In this document: positions 19,250 through 28,002 of the stretch, one piece after another
How positions within the stretch are numbered: position 1 is the stretch's first letter
Layout of the letters: every line of letters begins with the position of its first letter
Source of the DNA: Pseudomonadota bacterium
GTDB lineage: Bacteria > Pseudomonadota > Gammaproteobacteria > Burkholderiales > Burkholderiaceae_C
NCBI GenBank assembly: GCA_963205115.1
Contig: CAUJHV010000056.1
Coordinates: 62,001 to 126,000, forward strand
Direction: 5' to 3'
Length of the DNA: 64,000 nucleotides
Translations under genes and position numbers: made by a program
Notes under the pieces: generated by a model
Told to the model about the DNA's origin: nothing
Database searches by the model: none
Seen by the model: the letters and a program-made list of their open reading frames with translations, nothing else

Positions 19250-19265
19250 TCCGCACATTGCAGGT

Positions 19266-19778
19266 ATGGCTGTCGAAGAGATCCTGCCGCACATACCCGC
19301 CCTGCGCCGGTATGCGCGGCTGCTCACCGGCGACGCCACGCGGGCCGACGACCTGGTGCAGGACACGCTGGAGCGTGCCTGCCTGAAATGGGCGCTGTGG
19401 CAGCCCGGCTCGGTGCTGCGCACCTGGTTGCTGTCGATGATGCACAACCTGCACCGCAACCACCTGCGTGACTGGCGCCACGATGACGGCCATGCCGCGC
19501 TGGACGATGCGCCCGAGCCGGCGCACGACCCCTCCGCGCAGGCCGCCGACCGCCTGGACCTGCAGGACGCCCTGGCGGCGCTGCCCGCGCCCATGCGCGA
19601 GGTGATGCTGCTGGTGAACGTGGAAGAGTACAGCTACGCCGAAGCCGCCCAGATGCTGGGCGTGCCCGTGGGCACGGTGATGTCGCGCCTGCACCGCGCC
19701 CGCGAGCGCCTGCGGCAGACCATGGCGGACCCCGCGCCCGGGCGTCCGACGGCCAATCTCCAACTGGTGAAACGATGA
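19266..19778 (+). CDS. ECF-family RNA polymerase sigma factor
   Basis: 170 residues. Region 2 is LRRYARLLTGDATRADDLVQDTLERAC, close to the ECF consensus, and region 4 is YAEAAQMLGVPVGTVMSRLHRARERLR. No region 3, as expected. The linker is acidic and of normal length. ATG 19266 directs the family-typical N-terminus. The ATGA overlap with the next gene indicates co-translation with its anti-sigma factor. Confidence 0.93.
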   Translation: MAVEEILPHIPALRRYARLLTGDATRADDLVQDTLERACLKWALWQPGSVLRTWLLSMMHNLHRNHLRDWRHDDGHAALDDAPEPAHDPSAQAADRLDLQDALAALPAPMREVMLLVNVEEYSYAEAAQMLGVPVGTVMSRLHRARERLRQTMADPAPGRPTANLQLVKR

Positions 19779-20572
19779 GCGAGGCACTGTCACCCGTCAC
19801 CGACGACGAACTGCACGCGTTCGTCGACGCCCAACTCGACCCCGCGCGCCTGAGTGCCGTGCTGGCCTGGCTGCGGGCGCAGCCCGACGATGCCGCGCGT
19901 GTGCTGGAGTGGCAGGCGCAGCGCGTGCGCCTGCGTCAGATGCTGCGCGCGATCGACCCCGGCCCGACACCGGCGGTCTTGACCGACGTGGTGATGCGGG
20001 CCTCACGCAAGGGCCGCCGTCAGGTGCCGTGGCTGCAGGCCGCGGCCGTGCTGATGCTGGTGACCGTGGGTGTGGCCGGCGGCCACTACTGGGGCCAGGC
20101 TGGCGCGCCGGCCGAGGCGCTCACGGTCGCTGCGTCCCCGCGCTTCGTGCGCGAGGCGGTGGCGGCGCATGCGGTGTTCGTTCCGGAGACGCGCCATCCG
20201 GTGGAGGTCACGGCGGCCGACGAGGCACACCTGGTGCAGTGGCTCAGCCGCCGCCTGGGCGCGCCGCTGAAGGTGCCGTCGCTGGCCAAGTACGGCTACC
20301 GGCTGCTGGGCGGGCGGCTGCTGCCCGGCGAGAGCACGCCGCGCGCGCAGTTCATGTTCGAAAACCCGCAGGGCGGCCGCGTCACGCTGTACGTCGCGGT
20401 CTTTGCGCCGGGTCAGGCGCCGGATGCCACCTCGTTCCGCTCGGTGCGTGCGGGCGACGAAGAGTCCTTCTACTGGATCGAGGACCGATTCGGCTACGCC
20501 CTCAGCGCCAAGGCCACCGGCCCGGACATGCAGGCCATGGCCCGCGAGATCTACGCGCAGCTGCAACCCTGA
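19775..20572 (+). CDS. Membrane anti-sigma factor
   Basis: 265 residues. The cytoplasmic N-terminal domain starts DDELHAFVDAQLDPARL, a typical anti-sigma helix bundle without the zinc HxxxCxxC motif. A single TM segment follows (WLQAAAVLMLVTVGVAGGHYW, residues about 86-106). The periplasmic domain of about 155 residues resembles RseA-like/ChrR-independent anti-sigma sensors (RRLGAPLKVPSLAKYGYRLLGG). It should hold the upstream ECF factor inactive at the membrane. The signal is unknown. Confidence 0.9.
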   Translation: MSEALSPVTDDELHAFVDAQLDPARLSAVLAWLRAQPDDAARVLEWQAQRVRLRQMLRAIDPGPTPAVLTDVVMRASRKGRRQVPWLQAAAVLMLVTVGVAGGHYWGQAGAPAEALTVAASPRFVREAVAAHAVFVPETRHPVEVTAADEAHLVQWLSRRLGAPLKVPSLAKYGYRLLGGRLLPGESTPRAQFMFENPQGGRVTLYVAVFAPGQAPDATSFRSVRAGDEESFYWIEDRFGYALSAKATGPDMQAMAREIYAQLQP

Positions 20573-20582
20573 CGGCGCGTCC

Positions 20583-20598
20583 GGCGGCTCACGCCGCC
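20583..20598 (+). terminator. Weak hairpin between convergent anti-sigma and GST genes
   Basis: GGCGGC (20583-20588) and GCCGCC (20593-20598) with a TCAC loop fill the 33-bp convergent gap. There is no T-run, so termination is possible but unproven. Confidence 0.3.
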
Positions 20599-20605
20599 CG
20601 CGGCA

Positions 20606-21271
20606 TCAAGGCGTGCCGTTGCAGCCGTGGTGCTGAAAGCCCGGCCGCGCGGCCAGGCGCGCAAACCAGGCGTCGACGTGCGGCAGTGAAGGCCGCTCCA
20701 TGGGCACCAGGCGCCAGCGGTTCGTGGCCAGGCCCAGCACGATGTCGGCCAGCGTGAACGCGGGGCCGGCCGCAAAGGCCTGTGTGCGCGCGAGCTGCGC
20801 GTCCAGGATGCCCATCAGCCGGTTCCAGGAATCGATGCTGGCCTGCTGCGCGGCCGGGTCCTGGTGCTGCGGGCTGCCGCGCACACGGCCCATGAATACC
20901 GGGCGCCAGGCGCTGTTCAGATCGGTGGCCTGCCAGTCCATCCACTGCTCGACCCGGGCGCGCGCCAGGGGCTCCTGCGGCAGCAGGTCGTCGCGGCCGC
21001 TGCGCGCGGCGAGGTAGCGGCAGATGGTGTTCGATTCCCACAGCACCGCGTCGCCATCCACCAGCACCGGCACCAGGCCGTTGGGGTTGAGCGCCAGGTA
21101 GGCGGGGTCCTGCGTGGAGCGGGGCGTGCCCGAGCCCCATTCCTCGTGGGCGATGGCCAGCCCCAGCTCGTCGCACAGCCACAGGACCTTGCGGACGTTG
21201 ATCGAGCTGGACTTGCCCAGCAGGCGCGGCGGTGCGGCGCCGGCCGCTGCCGCGGCGGATTCAGGCGCCAC
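20606..21271 (-). CDS. Glutathione S-transferase
   Basis: About 221 residues. The thioredoxin-like N-terminal domain reads RLLGKSSSINVRKVLWLCDELGL, with Ser in the catalytic position, and has NPNGLVPVLVDGDAVLWESN (glutathione gamma-Glu-binding cis-Pro and Glu-Ser). The all-alpha C-terminal domain follows. No ATG fits; GTG 21271 overlaps the end of the wax ester synthase gene by 11 nt, so the exact start is uncertain. It is probably co-transcribed with the lipid genes, but a role in that pathway is not evident. Confidence 0.85.
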   Translation of the reverse strand: MAPESAAAAAGAAPPRLLGKSSSINVRKVLWLCDELGLAIAHEEWGSGTPRSTQDPAYLALNPNGLVPVLVDGDAVLWESNTICRYLAARSGRDDLLPQEPLARARVEQWMDWQATDLNSAWRPVFMGRVRGSPQHQDPAAQQASIDSWNRLMGILDAQLARTQAFAAGPAFTLADIVLGLATNRWRLVPMERPSLPHVDAWFARLAARPGFQHHGCNGTP

Positions 21272-22850
21272 TGCTGCCGGCGACCGCGCGCGAGCGGGCG
21301 CGGCGCGGAGTGGCGTCCGGGGCCGATGCCTTCGACGCGCGTGCAGGTTTCGCCGCCTTGGCTGGCTTGGCCTCGGCCGCAGTTTGCGCCTGGGCCTTCG
21401 CGGCTGGGCGTGCCTTCGGCGCCGGCAGCCGCGCCGGCGCGCGCGGCAGCACCGCATCCTCCAGCTCGTCCATGGCCTCGGCCGCATACACCGCCAGACG
21501 CTGGATGCTGGGCACCGAGGTGTGGCAGGCCGTGAAACCGAAATTCATGAAACCCGCATAGCTCTCGCAGGTGATGTTCAGCGCCTGCCCGTGCGTCACG
21601 ATGGACGCCGGGTAGATCGCCAGCAGCTCCGCGCCGCGGAAATACAACGGCGTCTCGGGTCCGGGCACGTTGGAGATGGTGATGTTGAACATCGGCCGCA
21701 CGCGCCCGCCCATGCCCGTGAGCAGCGTCAGGATGGTCGGCGCCATCAGCAGCATCGTGTACTGCATCATGGCCGCGCGCGGCAGGCTCTGCACATGCGC
21801 CTTGGCGTGCTGCACCGATTGGTGGATGGCATACAGCCGCGCGTCGGCTTCGGCGATGTCGGTGCCCAGCGTCGAGACGATGAAGCTGATCGCGTTGCCC
21901 GTGCCTTCGTCGTCCTGCGGGCGCACGGAGACCGGGATGCCGGCCGTCAGCGGCTTGTCCGGCAGGCTGTTGCCTTCCTGCAGATAACGCCGCAGCGCAC
22001 CGCCGCAGACGGCCAGCACCACGTCGTTGAGCGTGCAGCGGCCGGCCTGTGCCACGGCACGCAGCCGCTCCATCGACACCTGGATGGTCGCGAAGCGGCG
22101 CTTCTCGCGCACGCGGCCGTTGAGCATGGAGATCGGCGCATCGAAGGGCACCACCATGCCTTCGGTCGGGTTGCCGATGCGCGTGACCATCTTGCCGAAG
22201 GCCGAGGCCAGCTGCGGCAGTGATTTGGCCTGTTGGCTCAGACCCTGCAGCGCGGCTTCGGTGACGCTGGTCATCGTGGGCGGCGGTCCGCGGCGGTCCA
22301 GTGCACGCGGCTTGGACGGCGTGCCCGCGGCCCAGAACGGCGGCAGTTTCTCGCTCTTGCGCACATCGGTGGCCATCGCGCGCTGCAGCAGCTTCATGCC
22401 GCTGACGCCGTCGATCAGCGAGTGGTGCATCTTGATGAACATCGCGTAGCGGTTGCCCGCCAGGCCTTCGATCAGCGTGCACTCCCAGGGCGGCCGCGTC
22501 AGGTCGATGGGCGTGCTCTGCAGCCGGCCGATGAGCTCGCCGAGTTCGCGTTCGCCGCCGGGCCAGGGCAGGGCGGCGTGGCGCACGTGGTACTCCAGAT
22601 CGATCGCGTCGTCCTCGATCCAGGCGGGCACCGGGTTCTTGCTGAAGGCAAATTTGAGCCGCCGGTTCCACGGGGCGCTGAACGTGCGGTGGCTGCGGAA
22701 CTCGGCCATCAGCACCCGCATGTAATCCTGCGGCGCGTCCTCGGGCAGGCGGAACTGCAGCAGCCCGCCGACGTGGTTGGGCGTGGCACGCGACTCGGTG
22801 AAGAGCCAGGCCGCGTCCAGCGGGTTCAGGCGGATGGCCTCGGCGCTCAT
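21261..22850 (-). CDS. Wax ester synthase/diacylglycerol acyltransferase with cationic tail
   Basis: 529 residues. The N-terminus LNPLDAAWLFTESRATPNHVG and the catalytic motif HHSLIDG (142-148, HHxxxDG) identify the bacterial WS/DGAT family, which acylates fatty alcohols or diacylglycerol with acyl-CoA. The C-terminal GPETPLYFRGAELLAIYPAS region is also typical. From about residue 468 the protein continues as a 60-residue Ala/Lys/Pro/Arg-rich tail that the family normally lacks. The upstream reductase and alcohol dehydrogenase genes, 10 bp and about 2.4 kb away on the same strand, supply the alcohol. Confidence 0.93.
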   Translation of the reverse strand: MSAEAIRLNPLDAAWLFTESRATPNHVGGLLQFRLPEDAPQDYMRVLMAEFRSHRTFSAPWNRRLKFAFSKNPVPAWIEDDAIDLEYHVRHAALPWPGGERELGELIGRLQSTPIDLTRPPWECTLIEGLAGNRYAMFIKMHHSLIDGVSGMKLLQRAMATDVRKSEKLPPFWAAGTPSKPRALDRRGPPPTMTSVTEAALQGLSQQAKSLPQLASAFGKMVTRIGNPTEGMVVPFDAPISMLNGRVREKRRFATIQVSMERLRAVAQAGRCTLNDVVLAVCGGALRRYLQEGNSLPDKPLTAGIPVSVRPQDDEGTGNAISFIVSTLGTDIAEADARLYAIHQSVQHAKAHVQSLPRAAMMQYTMLLMAPTILTLLTGMGGRVRPMFNITISNVPGPETPLYFRGAELLAIYPASIVTHGQALNITCESYAGFMNFGFTACHTSVPSIQRLAVYAAEAMDELEDAVLPRAPARLPAPKARPAAKAQAQTAAEAKPAKAAKPARASKASAPDATPRRARSRAVAGSSGA

Positions 22851-22860
22851 GGCGGGCTCC

Positions 22861-25200
22861 TCATGCCGCCACGCGCTTGCGGGCGGCGGCCTTCACGGGG
22901 ACGGCCGGCGCGGGGGCGGCCGCCTTTTTCACCACACGCTTGGCCGCGGCCGGCACCGGCGCGGGCGGCAGCTTCACGGCGGCGCGCCGCGGGGCGGCCT
23001 TCTTCGCGGGCGCGGCCTTCGCGGCCGGTTGTGCCACCGGGGCCGGCGCAGCGCTCTTGCGGGTGCGCTTGGCAGCTGCGGGTGCCGCTGCCTCCACCGC
23101 GGCCGCAGCCGGCGCCTTGGCGCGGCCCGGCGTCTTGCGCGCAGCCGGCGCGGCGGCGCTGCCGCGCTTCTTCCAGGTCAGACGGGCCTTCTTGGCCAGT
23201 TCCACGACCTTGGCGATGTCCTCGTCGGAATACACGCCCTTGACGCCGGAAATCGCCGAGAGCTTCATGCCGTGCTTCAGGCCCAGCTTGTAGATCTCCT
23301 TGACCTTTTCCCACTCGGTGTCGCGGCCGACGGTGAACACCTCGAAGCGGCCTTCCAGCGCCAGCACGATGGTCTCGGCCAGGCAGGCGTAGATGACATT
23401 GGGCGGCAGGCCGATGCTCTTGAGGCCCTTGACCTTGGTGGGCAGTTCGATCTCGCCGGACTCGATGACCAGCACATCGGGCCGCTTGGCCACTTCTTCC
23501 GGCGGCAGGTCCAGCGGGCGGGCCACGTCGGTGATCACGCAGCCGGGCTTGACCTTGGTGATGTCCAGGATCTTCTTGCCCGCGCCCGAGGTGGACGTGA
23601 CGATCATGTCCATGTCGGCCAGCAGGCTGTCGTAGTCGGTGGAGCACACCACCTTCGCGGCCGGGGTGTCCTCGAGGATGCTGGCCTTGAGCTCGTCGAG
23701 CTTCTTCATGTCGCGCCCGGCGATGACCACCTCGTCGAAGGCCATGGCCAGCAGCCGCGCGCTGACCGAGCCGATCGAGCCGCTGGCGCCGATGACCATG
23801 GTCTTGGCCATCACCTTCTTGGTCTTCGGGTCGACCTGGACCAGGCCCATGCGCTTCATCGCATCGGCCGCGGCCCACAGCGCGCCGCTGGCGGAATAGC
23901 TGTTGCCCGTGGTGATGGGCAGGCGCGAACGCCGCGCCACCGTGACGCCGGCATCGCCGACCACCTTGGTGAAGGCGCCCAGGCCCATGATCTGCGCGCC
24001 CAGCTTCTCGGCGATGCGGCTGGCGTGCAGCAGGCGGCGATAGGTGAATTCCGGGCTGCGCGCGAGCATTTCCTTGGGCGTGCCGCCCACGCTGATGAGC
24101 CAGCCCTCGGCTTCGGCGCCAGACGGCGAGACGATGTTCTCCATCTTGCAATAGACCATCGGCGGCATGTGCGCGGCCATGGTCTCGACCTGGTCCATGA
24201 TGAACTTGGGCGTGGCCTTGGGGATCGGGAAGCCCTTGCGGATGAACTCCTGGCTCAGCGGGTGCACCACGAAGGCAAAACGGCGGATGTTGCGGAAGCT
24301 GCCGGTGGGGTGCAGCAGGCGCGGCTTGATGTCGAGTTCGTCGAGGATCTCGACGAAGTCGTCGTCCGACACTTCCTCGTGCGGCTTGCCCAGTGCGGCC
24401 AGGATCATGGCCTCGATGACATTGGTGCCCACCACGCGGTCGAAGAGCTGCGGCGACACGTCGATCACCAGGTTGACGCGGCAATGCTTGAAGAAGGCCA
24501 GGCGCTCGTCGTCCACCGCAGAGGTGATGACCGTCTTGCCCGCCAGGTTGGCCGGGCTGCCCACTTCCTTGAGCTCGTGGAAAGTGCCCACGACCACGTG
24601 CGCCTTGCTCACGGCGGAGGCGATGCGCGCGCTCTTGTAGCCCGACAGCATGCCCTCGAGCATTTCGCCGGACTTGCCCGACAGCGCCCAGTCGCTGCCC
24701 TTGGCGTAGAGCTCCAGCTGCTGCAGCGAGGTCAGCATCGTCGGCGCGCCGGTCTGCGCCAGTGCATCGGCGAAGTTCAGGTTGGGCGTGTAGTCCGACA
24801 GGGCCACGGCCATGTCGTAGTTGCGCATGCCCGACAGGAACAGCACGATGTTGTTGTCGAAGTAGTGGCCCAGGTGGTTCTGCACCCAGCGCACCGCGCG
24901 CACCTGCAGCAGCCGGCGCAGCGTGGCGCCGGTGGTGGCGGGCACGCGCGTGACCACGTTGAGCAGCCGGCGCGTTTCCTTGTTGATCACCGTGTTCTGG
25001 CCCACATGCCAGTGGTCGCCGATCTCGCCCAGGCCGATGGCGTCGGCGTTGGCCTGGTGGCGGCGCATGAGTTCCCAGGCCTTGCCGGTGTCGTCGTCTG
25101 CCCCGACGCGCTGGACCTTGAAACGATGGCCGAGAAAATCGGTCTCGAAGGCGAAGTTCTGCTTCGACGAGCCCAGCGATACGGTGACGACGTTTTTCAT
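22861..25200 (-). CDS. Acyl-ACP reductase (AAR)-type fatty aldehyde-forming reductase with novel N-terminal region and cationic tail
   Basis: 779 residues in three parts. Residues about 300-675 align by eye with cyanobacterial acyl-ACP reductase: LGAQIMGLGAFTKVV, LPITTGNSYSASGAL, Rossmann motif VIGASGSIGSVSARLL (469-484) and KPGCVITD, whose Cys554 matches the AAR thioester cysteine (PCVLIDGG). YACLAETIVLALEGRF and EKVKEIYKLGLKHG also match. Residues 1-300 are not something I recognise. Residues about 680-779 are a Lys/Ala/Pro/Arg-rich histone H1-like tail. Predicted reaction: NADPH-dependent reduction of fatty acyl-ACP/CoA to aldehyde. It sits between an alcohol dehydrogenase and a wax ester synthase, consistent with aldehyde to alcohol to ester. 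Confidence 0.8.
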   Translation of the reverse strand: MKNVVTVSLGSSKQNFAFETDFLGHRFKVQRVGADDDTGKAWELMRRHQANADAIGLGEIGDHWHVGQNTVINKETRRLLNVVTRVPATTGATLRRLLQVRAVRWVQNHLGHYFDNNIVLFLSGMRNYDMAVALSDYTPNLNFADALAQTGAPTMLTSLQQLELYAKGSDWALSGKSGEMLEGMLSGYKSARIASAVSKAHVVVGTFHELKEVGSPANLAGKTVITSAVDDERLAFFKHCRVNLVIDVSPQLFDRVVGTNVIEAMILAALGKPHEEVSDDDFVEILDELDIKPRLLHPTGSFRNIRRFAFVVHPLSQEFIRKGFPIPKATPKFIMDQVETMAAHMPPMVYCKMENIVSPSGAEAEGWLISVGGTPKEMLARSPEFTYRRLLHASRIAEKLGAQIMGLGAFTKVVGDAGVTVARRSRLPITTGNSYSASGALWAAADAMKRMGLVQVDPKTKKVMAKTMVIGASGSIGSVSARLLAMAFDEVVIAGRDMKKLDELKASILEDTPAAKVVCSTDYDSLLADMDMIVTSTSGAGKKILDITKVKPGCVITDVARPLDLPPEEVAKRPDVLVIESGEIELPTKVKGLKSIGLPPNVIYACLAETIVLALEGRFEVFTVGRDTEWEKVKEIYKLGLKHGMKLSAISGVKGVYSDEDIAKVVELAKKARLTWKKRGSAAAPAARKTPGRAKAPAAAAVEAAAPAAAKRTRKSAAPAPVAQPAAKAAPAKKAAPRRAAVKLPPAPVPAAAKRVVKKAAAPAPAVPVKAAARKRVAA

Positions 25201-25280
25201 GCGGTGTGGTCCTCAGGCAAGCGGGATGCGGAAGCGCGGGCGACGGGGCGCCCGCGGAATACAAAGGTCGCGCGGGCCGT

Positions 25281-26687
25281 TCAGCCGGTGCGCGGGTTGC
25301 GGCCCGTGCGCGTCGGCGCGTTGGACGTGGCGGCTGATTTGGCGCGAGGCTTGCGCGCGGCCGGCGCGGCCGGCGCGGCGGCTTCGTCGGTCTTGGCTGC
25401 TGCACGGCGCCGTGGCGCGGGCTTGGATGCGGGCGCCGCGGCGCTGTCGCCTGCCGCCTGCGCCGGCAGCAGCTTGCGGATCATCGCCTCGCACTCGCCC
25501 TGCGTCATGTAGCGCGGCACCGGGTAACCGGTGTGCGCCTCGTGGCAGGCGGCCTTGGCCAGTGCCGGGATGTCGGCTTCCTTCAGCGCGGCCAGCGTGG
25601 TGGGGATGCCCAGCGCGGCGTTCATCGCGATCACGGCATCCAGGAATTTCTGCGCCGCGGTGTCGTCGTCGTCGCTCTCGTCGGCCACCTTGGCGCGAAT
25701 GGCCAGCTGCGCCATGCGGTCGGCCGCCTCGGGCATCGAAAACTCCAGCACGTGCGGCAGCACGATGGCGTTGGCCAGGCCGTGCGGCGTGTGATAACGC
25801 CCGCCGAACTGGTGCGCGATGGCGTGCACGTAGCCCACGTTGGCCCGCGTGAAGGCCATGCCGGCGTAGGTGGAGGCCAGCGACATCTTCTCGCGCGCCT
25901 GCAGGTTGCTGCCTTCGCGGTAGGCGATGGGCAGGTTCTCGAAGATCAGGCCCACGGCCGACAGCGCCAGGCCGTCGGTCTGCGGCGTGGCCCAGTGGCC
26001 GATGTAGGCCTCCACGGCATGCGTGAGCGCGTCGATGCCGGTGGCCGCGGTGATGGACGGCGGCAGGCCGGTCATCAGGCTGGGGTCCAGCGCCGCCATC
26101 TTGGGCACCATGCGCGTGTCGACGATGACCAGCTTGCTCTTGCGGTCGGGGTCGGAAATGACCGCGGCCACCGTGACTTCGGAGCCCGTGCCGGCCGTGG
26201 TGGGCACGGCATAGATGGGCACCGGGTTGCGCAGGCCCTTGAAGTAGCCGGCCAGCTGGCGCAGCGTCTTGTTCGGGTTGGAGATGGACACGGCGATAGC
26301 CTTGGACGCATCCATCGACGAGCCGCCGCCGAAGGCGACGATGGCGTCGCAGTCGTTCTGGCGGAAGAACTCGATGCCACGTTCGATCAGCGGGATCGGC
26401 GCATCGGGCGTGATCTCGTCGAACACCACGTACGCCGCGCCGCCGGCCTCCAGCGCGTCGGTCAGCTGCTTGAGCAGGCCCAGCTTGCTGATGATGGCAT
26501 CGGTGACGATGAGGATCTTCGTGTGGCCGAAGCCCGCCACGGCCTGGCCCAGGCGCGCGCTGGAGCCGGGGCCCACCAGCAGCGTGGGCTGCGGGATGGG
26601 CAGGAAGCGCGTGACCTTGCCCACGCCTTTCATCAAGGCGCCCAGGCCCATGGCCCGGGTCGATTCCGGAATCAGATCGAGTATCAC
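25281..26687 (-). CDS. Iron-containing alcohol dehydrogenase with cationic tail
   Basis: 468 residues, versus about 390 for the family. NAD(P) loop FGGGSSMDASKA, metal-binding GIDALTHAVEAY and HQFGGRYHTPHGLANA (His ligands) are intact. The N-terminus carries about 25 additional residues and the C-terminus a 58-residue Ala/Lys/Pro/Arg-rich tail from about 411. First gene of the wax-type cluster; the 80-bp gap to the AAR gene shows no terminator. Likely reduces the long-chain aldehyde to fatty alcohol for the wax ester synthase. Class III activity on other aldehydes cannot be excluded. Confidence 0.9.
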   Translation of the reverse strand: MILDLIPESTRAMGLGALMKGVGKVTRFLPIPQPTLLVGPGSSARLGQAVAGFGHTKILIVTDAIISKLGLLKQLTDALEAGGAAYVVFDEITPDAPIPLIERGIEFFRQNDCDAIVAFGGGSSMDASKAIAVSISNPNKTLRQLAGYFKGLRNPVPIYAVPTTAGTGSEVTVAAVISDPDRKSKLVIVDTRMVPKMAALDPSLMTGLPPSITAATGIDALTHAVEAYIGHWATPQTDGLALSAVGLIFENLPIAYREGSNLQAREKMSLASTYAGMAFTRANVGYVHAIAHQFGGRYHTPHGLANAIVLPHVLEFSMPEAADRMAQLAIRAKVADESDDDDTAAQKFLDAVIAMNAALGIPTTLAALKEADIPALAKAACHEAHTGYPVPRYMTQGECEAMIRKLLPAQAAGDSAAAPASKPAPRRRAAAKTDEAAAPAAPAARKPRAKSAATSNAPTRTGRNPRTG

Positions 26688-26847
26688 GGCCGGTCTCCTG
26701 CTGTCATTGGCATTGGCACCGTCATCGAGGACGAGCAGTGCATTGTGACGAGTCGGACCCGGTTTCCGTGGAGAGGTCTGTCTAGGGGAAAAGCCGGAGC
26801 CGGTGTCCCCGCCCCGGCGGACGCGCCGGGTTTGCAGACGAAGCGCT

Positions 26848-27258
26848 TCAGCCCTGCGGCGCCGGCGGCGGGCCGGACATGTGCATCAGCTCCCAGTAGT
26901 GGCCGTCGAGGTCCTCGAAGCCATGGAAGTACATGAAGCCGTGGTCCGTGGGCGGGCGCGGTGCACTGCCGCCGGCGGCCAGCGCGCGCGACACCAGGCT
27001 GTCCACTTCCTCGCGGCTGGTGCAATCCAGGCAGATCAGCACCTGACGGTCTTTCTTCGGGTCGCCCACGGGGCGGTCGGTGAAGCTCTGGAAGAAGTCG
27101 CGCATCAGCAGCATCGCGAACAGCTTGTCGCCCAGCACCAGGCAGGCACCCTGGTCGTTGCTGTAGTCGGGGTTGAAGCGGTAGCCCAGGGCCTCGTAGA
27201 ACGTGCGGGCACGCGGCAGGTCGGTGATCGGCAGGTTGACGAATATCTGGGTGTGCAT
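26848..27258 (-). CDS. VOC (glyoxalase/bleomycin-resistance fold) protein
   Basis: 136 residues from ATG 27258. The IFVNLPITDLPRARTFYEALG start and GFEDLDGHYWELMHM end are characteristic of the vicinal-oxygen-chelate superfamily (YaeR/glyoxalase type). No substrate can be assigned. It has its own 268-bp upstream region and is separated from the lipid cluster by 160 bp, so it may be a single transcription unit. Confidence 0.85.
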   Translation of the reverse strand: MHTQIFVNLPITDLPRARTFYEALGYRFNPDYSNDQGACLVLGDKLFAMLLMRDFFQSFTDRPVGDPKKDRQVLICLDCTSREEVDSLVSRALAAGGSAPRPPTDHGFMYFHGFEDLDGHYWELMHMSGPPPAPQG

Positions 27259-27526
27259 GGCGGGCTCCTTCATGGGCGTGCGTCGCGGCGGGCTTCGGTG
27301 TCGACCCGACGAAGCATGGCGCCGATTCGACCGTGCCGGCCGTCGAGCGTCCAGTCTTGGGGAAAGTCCCGAGGTCGAGGTCGGGGCTGTGCCGTGGCGC
27401 TGGGACCCGCAGGCGCGCTGGTGCCTTCTTGCCATGCGGAACGAGATTCCAATCTGGAATCGATGCACGGGGCGCTTCCCACAATGCCCCATCACCGATC
27501 CACGGTGCGTCGCAGGACCCCCGCCC

Positions 27527-27997
27527 ATGCCGTCTACCGTCTACGTGCTCAACGGCTCGAACCTCAACATGCTGGGCCAGCGCGAGCCCGGCCTGTACGG
27601 GCACACGACGCTGGCACAGATCGAACAGCAGGTGCGTGCGCTGGCCGACGAGCTGCGGCTGGATTGCGAGTTCCGCCAGACCAACCATGAAGGCGTGCTC
27701 GTGGACTGGATCCAGGAGGCCTTTGCGCGCGATGCCGCCGTGGTCATCAACCCGGCCGGGTTTTCGTTCGGCCGCGTGCCGGTGATCGACGCGTTGAAAC
27801 TGCTGCGGCGCCCGGTCGTCGAGATCCACCTCACCAACATCCACCAGCGGCCGCCGCCCTACAACGATTCGCTGGTGTCGCAGGTGGCCGCCGGCGTCAT
27901 CTGCGGCCTCGGAGCCGACAGCTACCTGCTGGGCCTGCGCGCCGCCGCGGCACTGCTGGCACGCCAGGACGCCGCTGCCGCGTCCGCGGCGTCCTGA
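27527..27997 (+). CDS. Divergent type II 3-dehydroquinase-like protein (AroQ family, catalytic substitutions)
   Basis: 156 residues, the right length for AroQ, with NGSNLNMLGQREPGLYG and INPAG. By alignment to M. tuberculosis AroQ, Tyr24, Asn75, His101 and Arg108 are kept. The general-acid His81 is Phe (NPAGFSFGR for the usual NAGGLTHTS) and Arg112 is Tyr (HQRPPPYND for HAREEFR). It may therefore act on a different substrate or be an inactive paralogue. It directly precedes a TRAP operon with an IclR regulator, an arrangement seen for catabolic (quinate-like) rather than biosynthetic genes. Confidence 0.78.
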   Translation: MPSTVYVLNGSNLNMLGQREPGLYGHTTLAQIEQQVRALADELRLDCEFRQTNHEGVLVDWIQEAFARDAAVVINPAGFSFGRVPVIDALKLLRRPVVEIHLTNIHQRPPPYNDSLVSQVAAGVICGLGADSYLLGLRAAAALLARQDAAAASAAS

Positions 27998-28002
27998 TCA
28001 CC

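Noticed and set aside
22777-25512. 911-residue plus-strand frame opposite the AAR-type gene
   Set aside because: High-GC antisense artefact rich in His/Arg/Gly/Asp; the minus strand holds recognisable domains with normal starts.
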